Positions 23,240 through 32,972 are shown, numbered from the stretch's first letter. The stretch: 64,000 bases of DNA from an uncultured Veillonella sp. (GCA_900538355.1 UPXS01000003.1:94559-158558); one strand, 5' to 3'. The notes: a model not told the origin generated them from the letters alone. Translations and numbers: made by a program.

Positions 23240-24076
23240 ATGGCTACATTAACACAAGATGTTAAACAACTAGTTCAAGAGAAGGCAAAAGCTATTCGCG
23301 TTAGTATTGTTCAGTCTGTAACGGCAGCAAAATCCGGTCATCCAGGTGGTTCTTTATCTATCGCTGATGTGATGGCCTTGTTGTACTATGTAGAAATGAA
23401 TGTAGATCCAGCAAATCCAAAAGCTCCAAATAGAGATCGTTTTGTCCTTTCTAAAGGTCATGCAGCTCCTGCTTTATATGCTACATTGGCTGAAAAAGGT
23501 TATTTCCCTAAAGAAGAACTTTTGAATTTACGTAAAATTGACCATATGTTACAAGGCCATCCTGATATGAAACATACACCAGGCGTAGATATGTCTACAG
23601 GCTCCTTGGGCCAAGGCATTTCAGCCGCATGTGGCATGGCATTGGCCGGAAAAATTGATAATGCAGATTATCGCGTTTACACGATCCTAGGTGATGGTGA
23701 ACTTGAAGAAGGTCAAGTATGGGAAGCAGCTATGTTTGCTGGTCATTATAAACTCAATAATTTGACAGCTTTCGTTGATTTCAACGGTCTTCAAATCGAT
23801 GGCGATATTACAAAAGTACTGTCTCCATTACCAATTCCTGAGAAATTTAAAGCGTTTAATTGGAATGTTATTGAAGTCAATGGCCATGATCTTGATGAAC
23901 TTCATAATGCCATTGAATCTGCAAAAGCTTTCACAGAAGGCCCAACATGCATTGTAATGCATACTGTAAAAGGTAAAGGCGTAGCTGAAATGGAAGGCCA
24001 AGCAGGTTGGCATGGTAAAGCGCCTAGTGCAGAGCAAGGTGAAACCTTTGTTAATGAAATTATGGGGGTACAATAA
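23240..24076 (+). CDS. Transketolase, N-terminal subunit
   Basis: This 278-residue protein is the thiamine-diphosphate-binding half of a split transketolase. It has SVTAAKSGHPGGSLSIADVM, FVLSKGHAAPALYATL, MSTGSLGQGISAACGMAL and the TPP motif LGDGELEEGQVWEAAMF with FVDFNGLQIDG. It ends at MGVQ* and overlaps the next gene by one base (TAATG). Together the two chains move two-carbon units in the non-oxidative pentose phosphate pathway. Split transketolases are common in Firmicutes and archaea. Confidence 0.95.
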   Translation: MATLTQDVKQLVQEKAKAIRVSIVQSVTAAKSGHPGGSLSIADVMALLYYVEMNVDPANPKAPNRDRFVLSKGHAAPALYATLAEKGYFPKEELLNLRKIDHMLQGHPDMKHTPGVDMSTGSLGQGISAACGMALAGKIDNADYRVYTILGDGELEEGQVWEAAMFAGHYKLNNLTAFVDFNGLQIDGDITKVLSPLPIPEKFKAFNWNVIEVNGHDLDELHNAIESAKAFTEGPTCIVMHTVKGKGVAEMEGQAGWHGKAPSAEQGETFVNEIMGVQ

Positions 24077-25008
24077 TGGGTAAAGCAACACGTGAAGCAT
24101 ATGGTAATGCGTTAGCTCGCATTGGTAAAGAAAATACAAATATTATCGTATTAGATGCAGATTTATCTAAATCTACTAAAACTGATACATTTAAAAATGT
24201 CTGCCCTGATCGTTTCTTTAATGTAGGTATTGCAGAACAAAACTTGATTTCTGTTGGTGCCGGACTTGCAGCAGCAGGCAAAATTCCATTTGTTTCTTCC
24301 TTTGCTATGTTTGCAACAGGTCGTGCATTTGAACAAATTCGGAATGCTGTATGTTATCCAAAATTGAATGTAAAAGTATGTGCTACTCATGCTGGTATTA
24401 CTGTAGGTGAAGATGGTGCTACACATCAAAGCTTGGAAGATATTTCTTGTATGCGTACTTTACCTAATATGACTGTAGTAGTACCTGCAGATGAACGTGA
24501 AACAGAAGCAGTAGTTGAATGGGCTGCATCTTATAAAGGTCCTGTATATGTTCGTTTAGGCCGTGCTGGTGTGGATGATGTAACTGCTGAAGGTTATACA
24601 TTTGTGCCAGGTAAATCTACTACATTGGTAGAGGGCTCTGATGTTACAATTATCGCTTGCGGTGCATTAGTTGGTCCTGCTGTAGAGGCGGCTAAAACAT
24701 TAGCTGAATCTAATGTGTCTGCCCGCGTTATCAATATGGCTTCTATTAAGCCTATCGATGCAGAGGCAATTGTAAAAGCAGCTACTGAAACAGGTGCTAT
24801 TGTAACAGCAGAAGAACATAATATCATTGGTGGTCTTGGTTCTGCTGTGTCTGAAGTTGTTGTGGCTAATAAGCCTGTTCCTATGGAATTCGTTGGTGTA
24901 CAAGATACATTTGGGGAGAGTGGTACGCCAAAAGAATTGATGGCTAAATATGGTTTGACAGCAAAAGACATTGTAGAAGCAGTAAAACGTGTAATCACTC
25001 GTAAATAA
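24076..25008 (+). CDS. Transketolase, C-terminal subunit
   Basis: The 310-residue protein supplies the pyrimidine-binding and C-terminal domains: NIIVLDADLSKSTKTDTF, FFNVGIAEQNLISVGAGLAA, THAGITVGEDGATHQSLEDI and VYVRLGRAGV. The end has NIIGGLGSAVSEVV and FGESGTPKELMAKYGL. Its length equals the second half of a one-chain transketolase. It follows the N-terminal subunit with a one-base overlap, so subunit ratio is probably coupled. ftsE begins 15 bases later. Confidence 0.95.
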   Translation: MGKATREAYGNALARIGKENTNIIVLDADLSKSTKTDTFKNVCPDRFFNVGIAEQNLISVGAGLAAAGKIPFVSSFAMFATGRAFEQIRNAVCYPKLNVKVCATHAGITVGEDGATHQSLEDISCMRTLPNMTVVVPADERETEAVVEWAASYKGPVYVRLGRAGVDDVTAEGYTFVPGKSTTLVEGSDVTIIACGALVGPAVEAAKTLAESNVSARVINMASIKPIDAEAIVKAATETGAIVTAEEHNIIGGLGSAVSEVVVANKPVPMEFVGVQDTFGESGTPKELMAKYGLTAKDIVEAVKRVITRK

Positions 25009-25022
25009 TCAAAGGGGATCCC

Positions 25023-25709
25023 ATGATTGAATTTAAGAATGTTAGTAAAGTCTATGTTAATGGTTCTGTTGCATTAGACGATGTGTGTTTAACTATAAAT
25101 GAGGGCGAATTTGTCCTCATTTGTGGTCACAGCGGTGCAGGGAAATCAACTCTATTTAAATTGTTAACTCATGAAGTGGTACCTGATTCTGGTACTGTCA
25201 TTGTTGATGATTTTGATGTTACGCGTATGAAGCGTAGTAAAATTCCAAAATTACGTAGAAAACTTGGTGTTGTATTCCAAGATTTCCGTTTATTACCAAA
25301 CAAAACGGTATCAGAAAATATTGCCTTTGCGCTTGAAGTAATTGAAGAGAAACCAAAGGTAATTAAGGAAAAGGTAAGTCATGTACTAGAACTTGTTGGC
25401 TTAAGTGATAAAGCAAATGATTTACCAGAGGATTTATCTGGTGGTGAACAACAACGTGTTGCTATTGCTCGCGCTATTGTAAATCGTCCATCTGTACTTA
25501 TTGCCGATGAACCGACTGGTAACTTAGATCCTGATACAAGTAAAGGTATTGTAGATTTGTTTAAGCATATCAATAATTTTGGCACAACTGTTATTATGGT
25601 TACCCATAATATGGATCTTGTTTCGTATTTAAATAAACGTGTTATTCGTCTTAAAGATGGTCGCGTTCAAAGTGATAATATGAGAGGTGCAGAAATTAAT
25701 GAAGCCTAG
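25023..25709 (+). CDS. ftsE: Cell division ATP-binding protein FtsE
   Basis: The 228-residue ABC ATPase has Walker A CGHSGAGKSTLFKLL near residue 38, VVFQDFRLLPNKTVSENIAF, signature LSGGEQQRVAIARAIV and Walker B VLIADEPTGNLDPD. It pairs with FtsX, encoded immediately downstream and overlapping. FtsEX is not a true transporter; it activates peptidoglycan hydrolases at the division site. The next gene but one encodes such a hydrolase, which supports the assignment. Confidence 0.96.
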   Translation: MIEFKNVSKVYVNGSVALDDVCLTINEGEFVLICGHSGAGKSTLFKLLTHEVVPDSGTVIVDDFDVTRMKRSKIPKLRRKLGVVFQDFRLLPNKTVSENIAFALEVIEEKPKVIKEKVSHVLELVGLSDKANDLPEDLSGGEQQRVAIARAIVNRPSVLIADEPTGNLDPDTSKGIVDLFKHINNFGTTVIMVTHNMDLVSYLNKRVIRLKDGRVQSDNMRGAEINEA

Positions 25710-26586
25710 AACATTGAAATACTTTTTTAAAGAAGCCCTCAAATCTATGAAGCGTAACGGTCTTATGACGTTAGCATCTATTTCTACAGTGGCTTTATCT
25801 TTATTTATGCTTGGTGTATTCCTTTGCGGTGTTATCAATTTGAATAACATGGCATCTAGTTTAGAAAACCAAGTTCAATTGAGCATTTATTTAAAAGATG
25901 GGTTAACAACTGACCAAATTATGGCGGTAGGTAAGCAAATTAAAGCTATACCAAATCTTAAGCATTTAGAGTTTGTTAATAAAGAACAAGCGATGAAAGA
26001 ATTCAAAGCACGCCTAGGTGATCAACAACAATTGGTAAATGCATTAGGCGATGTAAATCCATTGCCAAACTCTTATGTATTAACCTTTGACAATCCTAGT
26101 GATGTTAAGGCTACAGCTAAACTAGCCACTACATTCCAAGGTGTTGAAAGTACACATTATGGTCAAGATATTGTAGAAGAACTTTTCCGAATTACTCAAG
26201 TAATCAGAATTGGTGGTATTGTATTAATCGCATTCTTAGCAGCAGCTACATTATTCATCATTTCTAATACAATTCGCTTGACTGTATTCGCCCGTCGTAA
26301 AGAAATTGCCATTATGAAATATGTTGGTGCTACCAATGGTTTTATTCGCTGGCCATTCTTGATTGAAGGTATGTTGTTGGGCTTAGTTGGGGCTGTAATC
26401 GCCGTACTTTGTGTAGGTGAGTTTTACCATTTCATTACCATGGAAGTTTCTGAGTCTTTAGCATTCTTCCCATTAGTACCAATGTTCCCATTCTTCTATG
26501 ATGTGGCTATCTATATTTTAGGTGGCGGTATTATAGTCGGTGCTATTGGTAGTACGATTTCTTTAAAACAATACATGAAGGTGTAA
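25699..26586 (+). CDS. ftsX: Cell division membrane protein FtsX
   Basis: The 295-residue protein begins MKPRTLKYFFKEALKSMKRN and has four membrane segments in the FtsX pattern. One follows the N-terminal arm (LMTLASISTVALSLFMLGVF). A large extracellular loop of about 110 residues comes next, then three more membrane segments near residues 175-290. The frame is open further upstream, but the ATG at 25699 gives the usual N-terminus and overlaps ftsE by 11 bases. FtsX relays ATP-driven movement of FtsE to extracellular hydrolases. The stop overlaps the next start (TAATG). Confidence 0.94.
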   Translation: MKPRTLKYFFKEALKSMKRNGLMTLASISTVALSLFMLGVFLCGVINLNNMASSLENQVQLSIYLKDGLTTDQIMAVGKQIKAIPNLKHLEFVNKEQAMKEFKARLGDQQQLVNALGDVNPLPNSYVLTFDNPSDVKATAKLATTFQGVESTHYGQDIVEELFRITQVIRIGGIVLIAFLAAATLFIISNTIRLTVFARRKEIAIMKYVGATNGFIRWPFLIEGMLLGLVGAVIAVLCVGEFYHFITMEVSESLAFFPLVPMFPFFYDVAIYILGGGIIVGAIGSTISLKQYMKV

Positions 26587-27791
26587 TGTTTATGAAATAC
26601 AACACAATCAAATCTCGTCTTGTAGCAACAATTTTAACAGGTATGGTGGTACTGGGAACACCACTATATATTGTTGCCGAAGATGAGGATTTAACGAATC
26701 AATTAGATTCAATTCAACAACAAGTTAATCAACAAAATTCTATTAAAGCGGATGCAGAAACTGTCATTGTAAGTGTATCTGAACAGTTGCGACAAATTGA
26801 AGAGCAATTGCGTCAGGCCCAACAACAGTTAGAATCTATTCAACAGCAACGTGTAGCCGTTGAAAATGATATTACTGTTAATGAAAAGTTACTAGCTGAA
26901 GCACAAAAGCGCTTAGAAGGGCGAGAGGCTGTATTTTATAAGCGTGTACGAGATATTTATATCAATGGTCGTCTAAGCTATTTAGATGTTGTTATTGGAT
27001 CTAAAGACTTTAGCGATTTTGCAAATCGATTAGAGATCTTAAAACGCATTATCGATTCCGATATTAAGTTAATCGATGAAATTAAAAAAGAACGTGCTGA
27101 AATTGCGGCACGTAAACAAGCTCTTGAACAATCACGAGCTAAGTTAGTAGAGCTTGAAAAAGCTGCTGTAGCAAAACAAGCTGAAATTGAACAAAAGAAA
27201 AAAGAACGTGAAGTAGTTCTTCAGAAGGCACAAAATGACCGTGCTACGGCGATGCAAGCAGTGGAAGAACTTAATGCTTCTTCCGCTCAAATTACAGCAT
27301 TATTGAAAGCTCGCCAAGCTGAACGTGCGGCAGCTCGTGCAGCTGCAGAAGCAGCAGCGGCAGCTGCGGCTCAACAGTCTGCACCAAGCTACTCTTGGGT
27401 TCAAGGATCTGGTCAACTTGGTTGGCCTGTAAGTGGTGAAATTACTTCTCCTTATGGCTATCGTACACATCCAATTTGGGGTACAACTATCTACCATTCC
27501 GGTATTGATATTGGTGTTGATGAAGGTACACCAGTTCATGCTGCTGATGGAGGTACTGTTGTTTGGTCTGGTTGGATGGGTGGCTATGGTTACGCTGTAG
27601 TTATCGACCATGGTAATGGTATGTCCACCCTTTATGGCCATAATTCTGAGCTTGCTGTCTCTGAAGGACAAGATGTATCTAAAGGTCAAGTTATTGCCTA
27701 TGCTGGTAGCACTGGTAATAGTACTGGGCCACACGTACATTTTGAAGTTCGTATAAGTGGGGATCCTGTTGATCCTATGGGATATTTATAA
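26586..27791 (+). CDS. EnvC/PcsB-like murein hydrolase activator with M23 (LytM) domain
   Basis: The 401-residue protein has a signal peptide (about residues 1-34). A long coiled coil covers about residues 35-255, rich in Gln, Glu and Lys (IEEQLRQAQQQLESIQQQR), then comes an alanine-rich linker. The C-terminal M23 domain has IYHSGIDIGVDEGTPVHAA, YGYAVVIDHGNGMSTLYGH and GPHVHFEVRISGDPVDP. The H-x3-D and HxH zinc motifs are present, so it could be catalytic, unlike E. coli EnvC, which only activates amidases. Its place right after ftsX indicates that it is the FtsEX partner for daughter-cell separation. Confidence 0.9.
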   Translation: MFMKYNTIKSRLVATILTGMVVLGTPLYIVAEDEDLTNQLDSIQQQVNQQNSIKADAETVIVSVSEQLRQIEEQLRQAQQQLESIQQQRVAVENDITVNEKLLAEAQKRLEGREAVFYKRVRDIYINGRLSYLDVVIGSKDFSDFANRLEILKRIIDSDIKLIDEIKKERAEIAARKQALEQSRAKLVELEKAAVAKQAEIEQKKKEREVVLQKAQNDRATAMQAVEELNASSAQITALLKARQAERAAARAAAEAAAAAAAQQSAPSYSWVQGSGQLGWPVSGEITSPYGYRTHPIWGTTIYHSGIDIGVDEGTPVHAADGGTVVWSGWMGGYGYAVVIDHGNGMSTLYGHNSELAVSEGQDVSKGQVIAYAGSTGNSTGPHVHFEVRISGDPVDPMGYL

Positions 27792-27792
27792 T

Positions 27793-28932
27793 ATGAAATT
27801 TGATACACGTACGGTGTTATGGAGTCTATTGAAATATATAGGCTCCGGTATCGTTATTATGTGGCTTACGTTTTGGTACTTATCTGGTTCATTCTGGGGA
27901 TTACCAAGACTATTTGTAGCCTACTATGCTGCGAGTCAAGTCTTTATGACACCGATGTCTAAAGCGACCCTTTATGATGGTATGCTTAAAGGCTTAATTG
28001 GCTCTTTGGGAGAGCCCCATAGTATTTATTTAGATGCTGACGAATTTAAGTCCATGAAAATGCAAACATCTGGCACTTATGCAGGTGTAGGCATGGTTCT
28101 TGGTCATGATGATAAAGGTTTATATGCAGTTAGTATTATGGAAGATCAACCAGCTTTCAAAGCGGGCATAAGACCTGGTGATCATATTATTGCTATCGAT
28201 GGTCAATCCACAAGTGATATTACTGTAGAAGATGCATCCTCTCGAATTCGCGGCGAGGCTGGTACCGTTGTCGCCCTTGATATAGAGCGTAATGGTGAAA
28301 AATTACACTTTGATATTACCCGTGAATCCATTGTGTTACCTACTGTTAAAAGCAAAATGCTCACAAGTACAGTTGGATATATTCGGATTAGTCAATTTGC
28401 AGAAAATACAGCTGATGATTTCGAAACACAATTTAAAGAATTACAATCTCAAGGTATGAAGGAACTAATTTTAGACCTTCGAGATAATCCTGGTGGGTTA
28501 TTATCTACTACAGAAAAGATTTCTAACTATATTATGCCTCCAGGAACATTAGTAACCGTACAAAATAGAGCTGGGAAAAAAGAGGTTTATAAGTCTAATG
28601 GTCCAGACGTAGCTATGCCTTTAGTAGTTCTTGTTAACAAAGGGTCTGCTAGTGCATCTGAAATTATAGCTGGTGCTATTCAAGACCGTAAACTAGGTAC
28701 TATTTTAGGTACTAATACATATGGTAAGGGTACAGTTCAAACTATTTACCCTAGCCTCGATAATGAAGGTGTTAAGGTAACTATTGCCAAATACCATACA
28801 CCAAATGACCGTGTTATTGACGGCATTGGTATTAAACCTGATGTAGAACTGGATTTACCAAAAGGTGTAAATCCATCTAGTACATTAGATGATATTCAAA
28901 TTAAAAAAGCATTAGAGTTATTACAGCAATAA
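27793..28932 (+). CDS. S41-family carboxyl-terminal processing protease (CtpA-like)
   Basis: The 379-residue protein has one N-terminal membrane anchor (about residues 12-37), a PDZ domain (TSGTYAGVGMVLGHDDKGLY, then AGIRPGDHIIAIDGQST) and an S41 peptidase. The likely nucleophile serine is in GSASASEIIAGAIQD and the general-base lysine in GTNTYGKGTVQTIYP. It cleaves or trims envelope proteins from the C-terminus. The ATG at 27793 follows the M23 gene stop by one base, so the start is coupled. A ctpA downstream of ftsEX and envC is a frequent arrangement. Confidence 0.92.
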   Translation: MKFDTRTVLWSLLKYIGSGIVIMWLTFWYLSGSFWGLPRLFVAYYAASQVFMTPMSKATLYDGMLKGLIGSLGEPHSIYLDADEFKSMKMQTSGTYAGVGMVLGHDDKGLYAVSIMEDQPAFKAGIRPGDHIIAIDGQSTSDITVEDASSRIRGEAGTVVALDIERNGEKLHFDITRESIVLPTVKSKMLTSTVGYIRISQFAENTADDFETQFKELQSQGMKELILDLRDNPGGLLSTTEKISNYIMPPGTLVTVQNRAGKKEVYKSNGPDVAMPLVVLVNKGSASASEIIAGAIQDRKLGTILGTNTYGKGTVQTIYPSLDNEGVKVTIAKYHTPNDRVIDGIGIKPDVELDLPKGVNPSSTLDDIQIKKALELLQQ

Positions 28933-28949
28933 TGCATAGGAGTTAAAGT

Positions 28950-30221
28950 ATGTTTATAGATAGAGCGCGTGTCTTTGTTAAGGCCGGTGACGGTGGGGAC
29001 GGCATGTCTAGCTTCCGCCGTGAGAAATACGTGCCAAATGGCGGCCCTAGTGGCGGCGATGGTGGTAAAGGGGCAGACGTTATATTTAAAGCGGACAAGA
29101 ATATTAATACTCTTGTAGACTTTAGATATAAACGTCAGTTTAAGGCACCTGCTGGTGGTAATGGTGAAAGCTCCAATAAGCATGGTCGCGGTTCTGAGCC
29201 ACTTATTATTCCGGTTCCGTTGGGCACTGTAATTAAAGAAGAAGAAACAGGTAAAATTTTCTGTGACCTCGTTAACGACGGTGATACGTTTGTTATTGCT
29301 AAAGGTGGTCGTGGTGGCCGTGGTAATGCACGCTTCCAAACAAGTGCTAACCGTGCACCTACATTTGCAGAAAAGGGTGAACCTGGTGAAGAGTTCTGGT
29401 TACAACTAGAGCTTAAAGTATTGGCAGATGTTGGTCTATTAGGCTATCCATCTGTTGGTAAGTCTAGTATTTTACGTAAGGTTTCTAAAGCGCAACCAGA
29501 GGTAGCTGCTTACCACTTTACTACATTGACACCTGTACTTGGGGTAGTAACCATCTCTGGAGACCGTAGTTTTGTATTAGCCGATATTCCTGGTCTTATT
29601 GAAGGGGCTAGCGAAGGTGTTGGCCTAGGGCATAACTTCTTGCGTCACGTAGAACGGACTAACATTTTAATTCACGTCCTTGATGTATCTGGTATGGAAG
29701 GTCGCGATCCAAAGGTTGATTTTGATGCTATTAATGAAGAACTTCGTAAATATTCTGAAAAATTAGCCAATAAAAAACAAATTGTTGCACTTAATAAGAT
29801 TGATATGGTCTTTGATGATACAACAATTCCTGATACAAAAAAATATTTTGAAGATAAAGGATATGAAGTATTCCTTATCAATGCATTAAGCGGTGAAGGC
29901 TTACCAGAGCTCATGGAACGAGCTTACTACTATGTAGAAAACTACGAGCCAGAACCAGAAGCAACTGATGATACAGTTGTATACGAAGCAAAACCAGATG
30001 TGGAATTCGTTATTACTCGTGGTGATGATGCTGCATTCTATATTACCGGTAAACGTATTGAACGCTTAGTGGCAATGACAAATTTAAGTGATGACCAATC
30101 TCTTCGTAGATTCCAACGCATCTGGCGTTTTATGGAGCTCGATGCTAAATTGAAAGAAAAAGGTTGTAAAGACGGTGATGAAGTTGTGATTGGCGATCAA
30201 CGCTTTACATTCCAAGAGTAG
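28950..30221 (+). CDS. obgE: GTPase ObgE (CgtA)
   Basis: The 423-residue protein has the glycine-rich Obg domain (DRARVFVKAGDGGDGMSSF, GGPSGGDGGKGADVIF). The G domain has GYPSVGKSSILRKVS near residue 167, DIPGLIEGASEGVGLGHNF and NKIDMV. A C-terminal OCT domain begins near residue 345 (EFVITRGDDAAFYITGKRIE). Obg proteins act in 50S subunit assembly and stress response. A GGAG sequence precedes the ATG. The yhbY-like gene follows by eight bases. Confidence 0.97.
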   Translation: MFIDRARVFVKAGDGGDGMSSFRREKYVPNGGPSGGDGGKGADVIFKADKNINTLVDFRYKRQFKAPAGGNGESSNKHGRGSEPLIIPVPLGTVIKEEETGKIFCDLVNDGDTFVIAKGGRGGRGNARFQTSANRAPTFAEKGEPGEEFWLQLELKVLADVGLLGYPSVGKSSILRKVSKAQPEVAAYHFTTLTPVLGVVTISGDRSFVLADIPGLIEGASEGVGLGHNFLRHVERTNILIHVLDVSGMEGRDPKVDFDAINEELRKYSEKLANKKQIVALNKIDMVFDDTTIPDTKKYFEDKGYEVFLINALSGEGLPELMERAYYYVENYEPEPEATDDTVVYEAKPDVEFVITRGDDAAFYITGKRIERLVAMTNLSDDQSLRRFQRIWRFMELDAKLKEKGCKDGDEVVIGDQRFTFQE

Positions 30222-30229
30222 GAGTAATA

Positions 30230-30514
30230 ATGACAGGAAAACAAAAACGGTATTTACGTTCTTTGGCAGCAACAATGCCACCAGTAGTTCAAATTGGTAA
30301 AAATGGTTTAGAAAATAGTGTTATTGATAGTGCTCGCGCAGCATTAATGGCTCGTGAATTAATCAAGGTAAAATTACTCAACAATAGCCCTGAAGATAAG
30401 ACGATTTTCCAAGAGTTAGCTGATATGCTTGGTGCTGAATTAGTCCAAGTTATCGGCTTTAACGGTGTATTATATAAAGCTAAAAAAGAACCAAAAATTA
30501 TTCTACCTAAATAA
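30230..30514 (+). CDS. yhbY: YhbY/YqeI-like CRM-domain RNA-binding protein
   Basis: This 94-residue protein is a single CRM domain: KQKRYLRSLAATMPPVVQIG, GKNGLENSVIDSARAALMAR, then ELIKVKLLNNSPEDK and a C-terminal VQVIGFNGVLYKAKKE. YhbY associates with pre-50S particles. The neighbourhood with obgE is conserved in many bacteria and fits a shared role in ribosome assembly. Full length for the family. Confidence 0.93.
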   Translation: MTGKQKRYLRSLAATMPPVVQIGKNGLENSVIDSARAALMARELIKVKLLNNSPEDKTIFQELADMLGAELVQVIGFNGVLYKAKKEPKIILPK

Positions 30515-30526
30515 ATCGTCATATTA

Positions 30527-30564
30527 CTAACATGTATTATATGGGGGTCTACATAACCTGTTAG
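30527..30564 (+). promoter_or_regulatory. Weak hairpin in the proB leader
   Basis: CTAACA (30527-30532) pairs with TGTTAG (30559-30564). A second short stem, TTAT with ATAA, lies inside it (30537-30540 and 30553-30556). There is no T run, so it is not a terminator. It sits about 18 bases before the proB start codon and could be a control site or chance. Confidence 0.25.
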
Positions 30565-30581
30565 CCCTAGGAGGTTATTCT

Positions 30582-31703
30582 ATGCGCAGTGCTATCATCA
30601 ACGCAAAAAGAATAGTAGTTAAAGTAGGCAGTAGTACGCTTTGTTATGCTAATGGTCATTTAAACCTAGAACGCATTGAACGATTAGTACGCCAACTATC
30701 AGATTTAGCTAACCAAGGTAAAGAGGTTATCCTCGTTTCTTCTGGTGCAACAGGTGCTGGACTGGCCCCTTTAGGATTTAAGGAAAAACCTAGAGACCTT
30801 GTATTAAAACAAGCTGCTGCAGCAGTAGGACAAGGCATCCTTATTCATATGTATGAGCGTATGTTTCGTGAATATGGTCGTACAGTAGGTCAAATTCTTT
30901 TAACAAAAGAAGATAGTACTGGTCGCCATAGTTATCTTAATTTGCGTAATACATTACATACGTTATTGCAACTCAATGTTATTCCTATCATTAATGAAAA
31001 TGACGTGGTTGCCATTGAAGAATTTAAAATCGGAGATAATGATACTTTATCTGCTACCGTAGCAGGTATTGTAGATGCTGATTTGCTCATTATTTTGTCT
31101 GATATTGAAGGCTTATATACAGCTAATCCAGCTACTCATCCAGATGCTACATTAATAGAAACAGTTTCTGAAATTACTGATGAAACCTATGCTATTGCAG
31201 GTGGAGCAGGATCTAACATGGGTACTGGTGGTATGTATACTAAAATTAAAGCGGCTCATATGGCTACAAACTCAGGCGTACCGATGGTAATCACATCTGG
31301 TGAAGTGGAAGATTCTGTTCGTCGTGTATGTAAGGGCGAACAAATTGGTACTCTCTTTGAAGCGCATGATGCTGGGCTATCAGGTAAACATCATTGGCTT
31401 GCCTTTGGTAAACGATTGAAAGGGTCAATCACTATTGATGATGGTTGTGCTCGTGCTGTATTAGATAAAGGGGCAAGCATTTTACCAGCTGGTATTATTG
31501 ATGTAGATGGGTCATTTGGACCTGGTGATACAATTTCTATTTATCATGATGGTAAAGAAATTGGCCGTGGACTTATCAACTATGGCATCGAAGATATGAA
31601 GGCCATTAAAGGTCATAATACAAATGATATAGCTCAAATTTTAGGTATTAATACAACCTATGATGAAGCAGTACATCGTAATAATCTAGTTTTATTACAT
31701 TGA
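30582..31703 (+). CDS. proB: Glutamate 5-kinase ProB
   Basis: The 373-residue enzyme has the amino-acid-kinase fold with RIVVKVGSSTLCYANG, VILVSSGATGAGLAPLGF, PIINENDVVAIEEFKIGDND and NMGTGGMYTKIKAAHMAT. A C-terminal PUA domain (about residues 275-373, LKGSITIDDGCARAVLDKG) is present. It phosphorylates glutamate for proline synthesis with ProA, encoded next. AGGAGG precedes the ATG. The proBA pair is complete but proC is not in the window. Confidence 0.97.
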   Translation: MRSAIINAKRIVVKVGSSTLCYANGHLNLERIERLVRQLSDLANQGKEVILVSSGATGAGLAPLGFKEKPRDLVLKQAAAAVGQGILIHMYERMFREYGRTVGQILLTKEDSTGRHSYLNLRNTLHTLLQLNVIPIINENDVVAIEEFKIGDNDTLSATVAGIVDADLLIILSDIEGLYTANPATHPDATLIETVSEITDETYAIAGGAGSNMGTGGMYTKIKAAHMATNSGVPMVITSGEVEDSVRRVCKGEQIGTLFEAHDAGLSGKHHWLAFGKRLKGSITIDDGCARAVLDKGASILPAGIIDVDGSFGPGDTISIYHDGKEIGRGLINYGIEDMKAIKGHNTNDIAQILGINTTYDEAVHRNNLVLLH

Positions 31704-31712
31704 GGATATCCT

Positions 31713-32972
31713 ATGAACCAGTATGAAGAAATTTGTAAAGATATGGGTCAAAGAGCTAAAGCGGCATCCTTTGAATTAGCTCAAATTGATCAAGGTACAT
31801 TAGATTCTGCATTATTAGCAATCGCTGATGCTGTAGAAGCACAAGCCGATGAAATTATGGCTGCTAATCAGTTAGACTTAGATAAATCTGGCGATTATAA
31901 TGTGCCTCAAACCATGATAGATCGACTAACATTGACACCTAGCCGTATTTCTCAAATGGCAGAAGGTGTTCGTCAAGTAGCTGCTCTTGAAAGTCCAGTA
32001 GGTTCGGTTATAGAAACAATTACACGGCCTAACGGTTTGACTATTGAAAAAAGAGCGGTGCCTTTTGGTGTTATTGGCATTATTTTTGAGGCTCGTCCAA
32101 ATGTAACAATTGATGCTGGTGTGCTTTGTTTAAAAACATCGAATGCTACGATACTGCGAGGTGGTAAAGAGGCATTCCATACCAACCAAATTATCGTGAC
32201 TATTATGCGTAATACCTTAGAATCTTTAGGTATTACGCCAGATGCTATTCAACTTGTGGAAGTTCTTGATCGGGATATGGTTGGTGTATTATTGCACCAA
32301 CGTGAATATATTGATGTCATCATTCCTCGTGGTGGAGCTGGACTGATTCGTCGCGTTGTAGAGGAAAGTAGTATTCCTGTTATTGAAACCGGTAGTGGTG
32401 TGTGTCATACATATATAGATGAATATGCGAATCTCGATATGGCATTAGAAATTGCAATTAATGCAAAGGTACAACGTCCGTCTGTATGTAACTCTATGGA
32501 AACATTGCTAGTACACCAAGCGGTGGCCGGTGAGTTTTTACCACGTCTTGATGTGGCTCTACAAGAATATGGCGTTCGCATTCACGGTGATACAGATGTA
32601 GCTCAATATATGGAGAATACAATTCCTTTAACAGAGGATTCCTTCCATACCGAATATAACGATATGGACTTAAATGTACGTATTGTTGAAAATCTTGAAG
32701 AAGCCATCAATCATGTTAATTGTTATTCTACACATCACTCTGAGGCTATCGTAACAGATGAACCGATGCGTGCAAGAGTATTCATGAACTTAGTAGATTG
32801 CTCTACTGTGTATCATAATGCTTCAACGCGTTTTACTGATGGTTTTGAATTTGGTTTTGGTGCTGAAATCGGTATTAGTACTCAAAAGCTCCATGCTCGT
32901 GGTCCAATGGGATTACAAGCACTAACATCATATAAATACTTTGTATTTGGAGAAGGCCAAGTTCGAAAGTGA
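31713..32972 (+). CDS. proA: Gamma-glutamyl phosphate reductase ProA
   Basis: The 419-residue enzyme belongs to the aldehyde dehydrogenase superfamily and makes glutamate semialdehyde from glutamyl phosphate. Visible motifs are PFGVIGIIFEARPNVTIDAG, SNATILRGGKEAFHTN, IIPRGGAGLIRRVVEESSIP and the catalytic cysteine in QRPSVCNSMETLLVH. C-terminal blocks include ISTQKLHARGPMGLQALTSYK. It follows proB by nine bases. Its stop overlaps the GTG start of a tiny open frame (GTGA at 32969-32972). Confidence 0.97.
   Translation: MNQYEEICKDMGQRAKAASFELAQIDQGTLDSALLAIADAVEAQADEIMAANQLDLDKSGDYNVPQTMIDRLTLTPSRISQMAEGVRQVAALESPVGSVIETITRPNGLTIEKRAVPFGVIGIIFEARPNVTIDAGVLCLKTSNATILRGGKEAFHTNQIIVTIMRNTLESLGITPDAIQLVEVLDRDMVGVLLHQREYIDVIIPRGGAGLIRRVVEESSIPVIETGSGVCHTYIDEYANLDMALEIAINAKVQRPSVCNSMETLLVHQAVAGEFLPRLDVALQEYGVRIHGDTDVAQYMENTIPLTEDSFHTEYNDMDLNVRIVENLEEAINHVNCYSTHHSEAIVTDEPMRARVFMNLVDCSTVYHNASTRFTDGFEFGFGAEIGISTQKLHARGPMGLQALTSYKYFVFGEGQVRK

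Noticed and set aside
24594..24998. 134-residue minus-strand frame antisense to the transketolase C subunit
   Set aside because: It is a shadow of a strongly conserved gene, with no start context.
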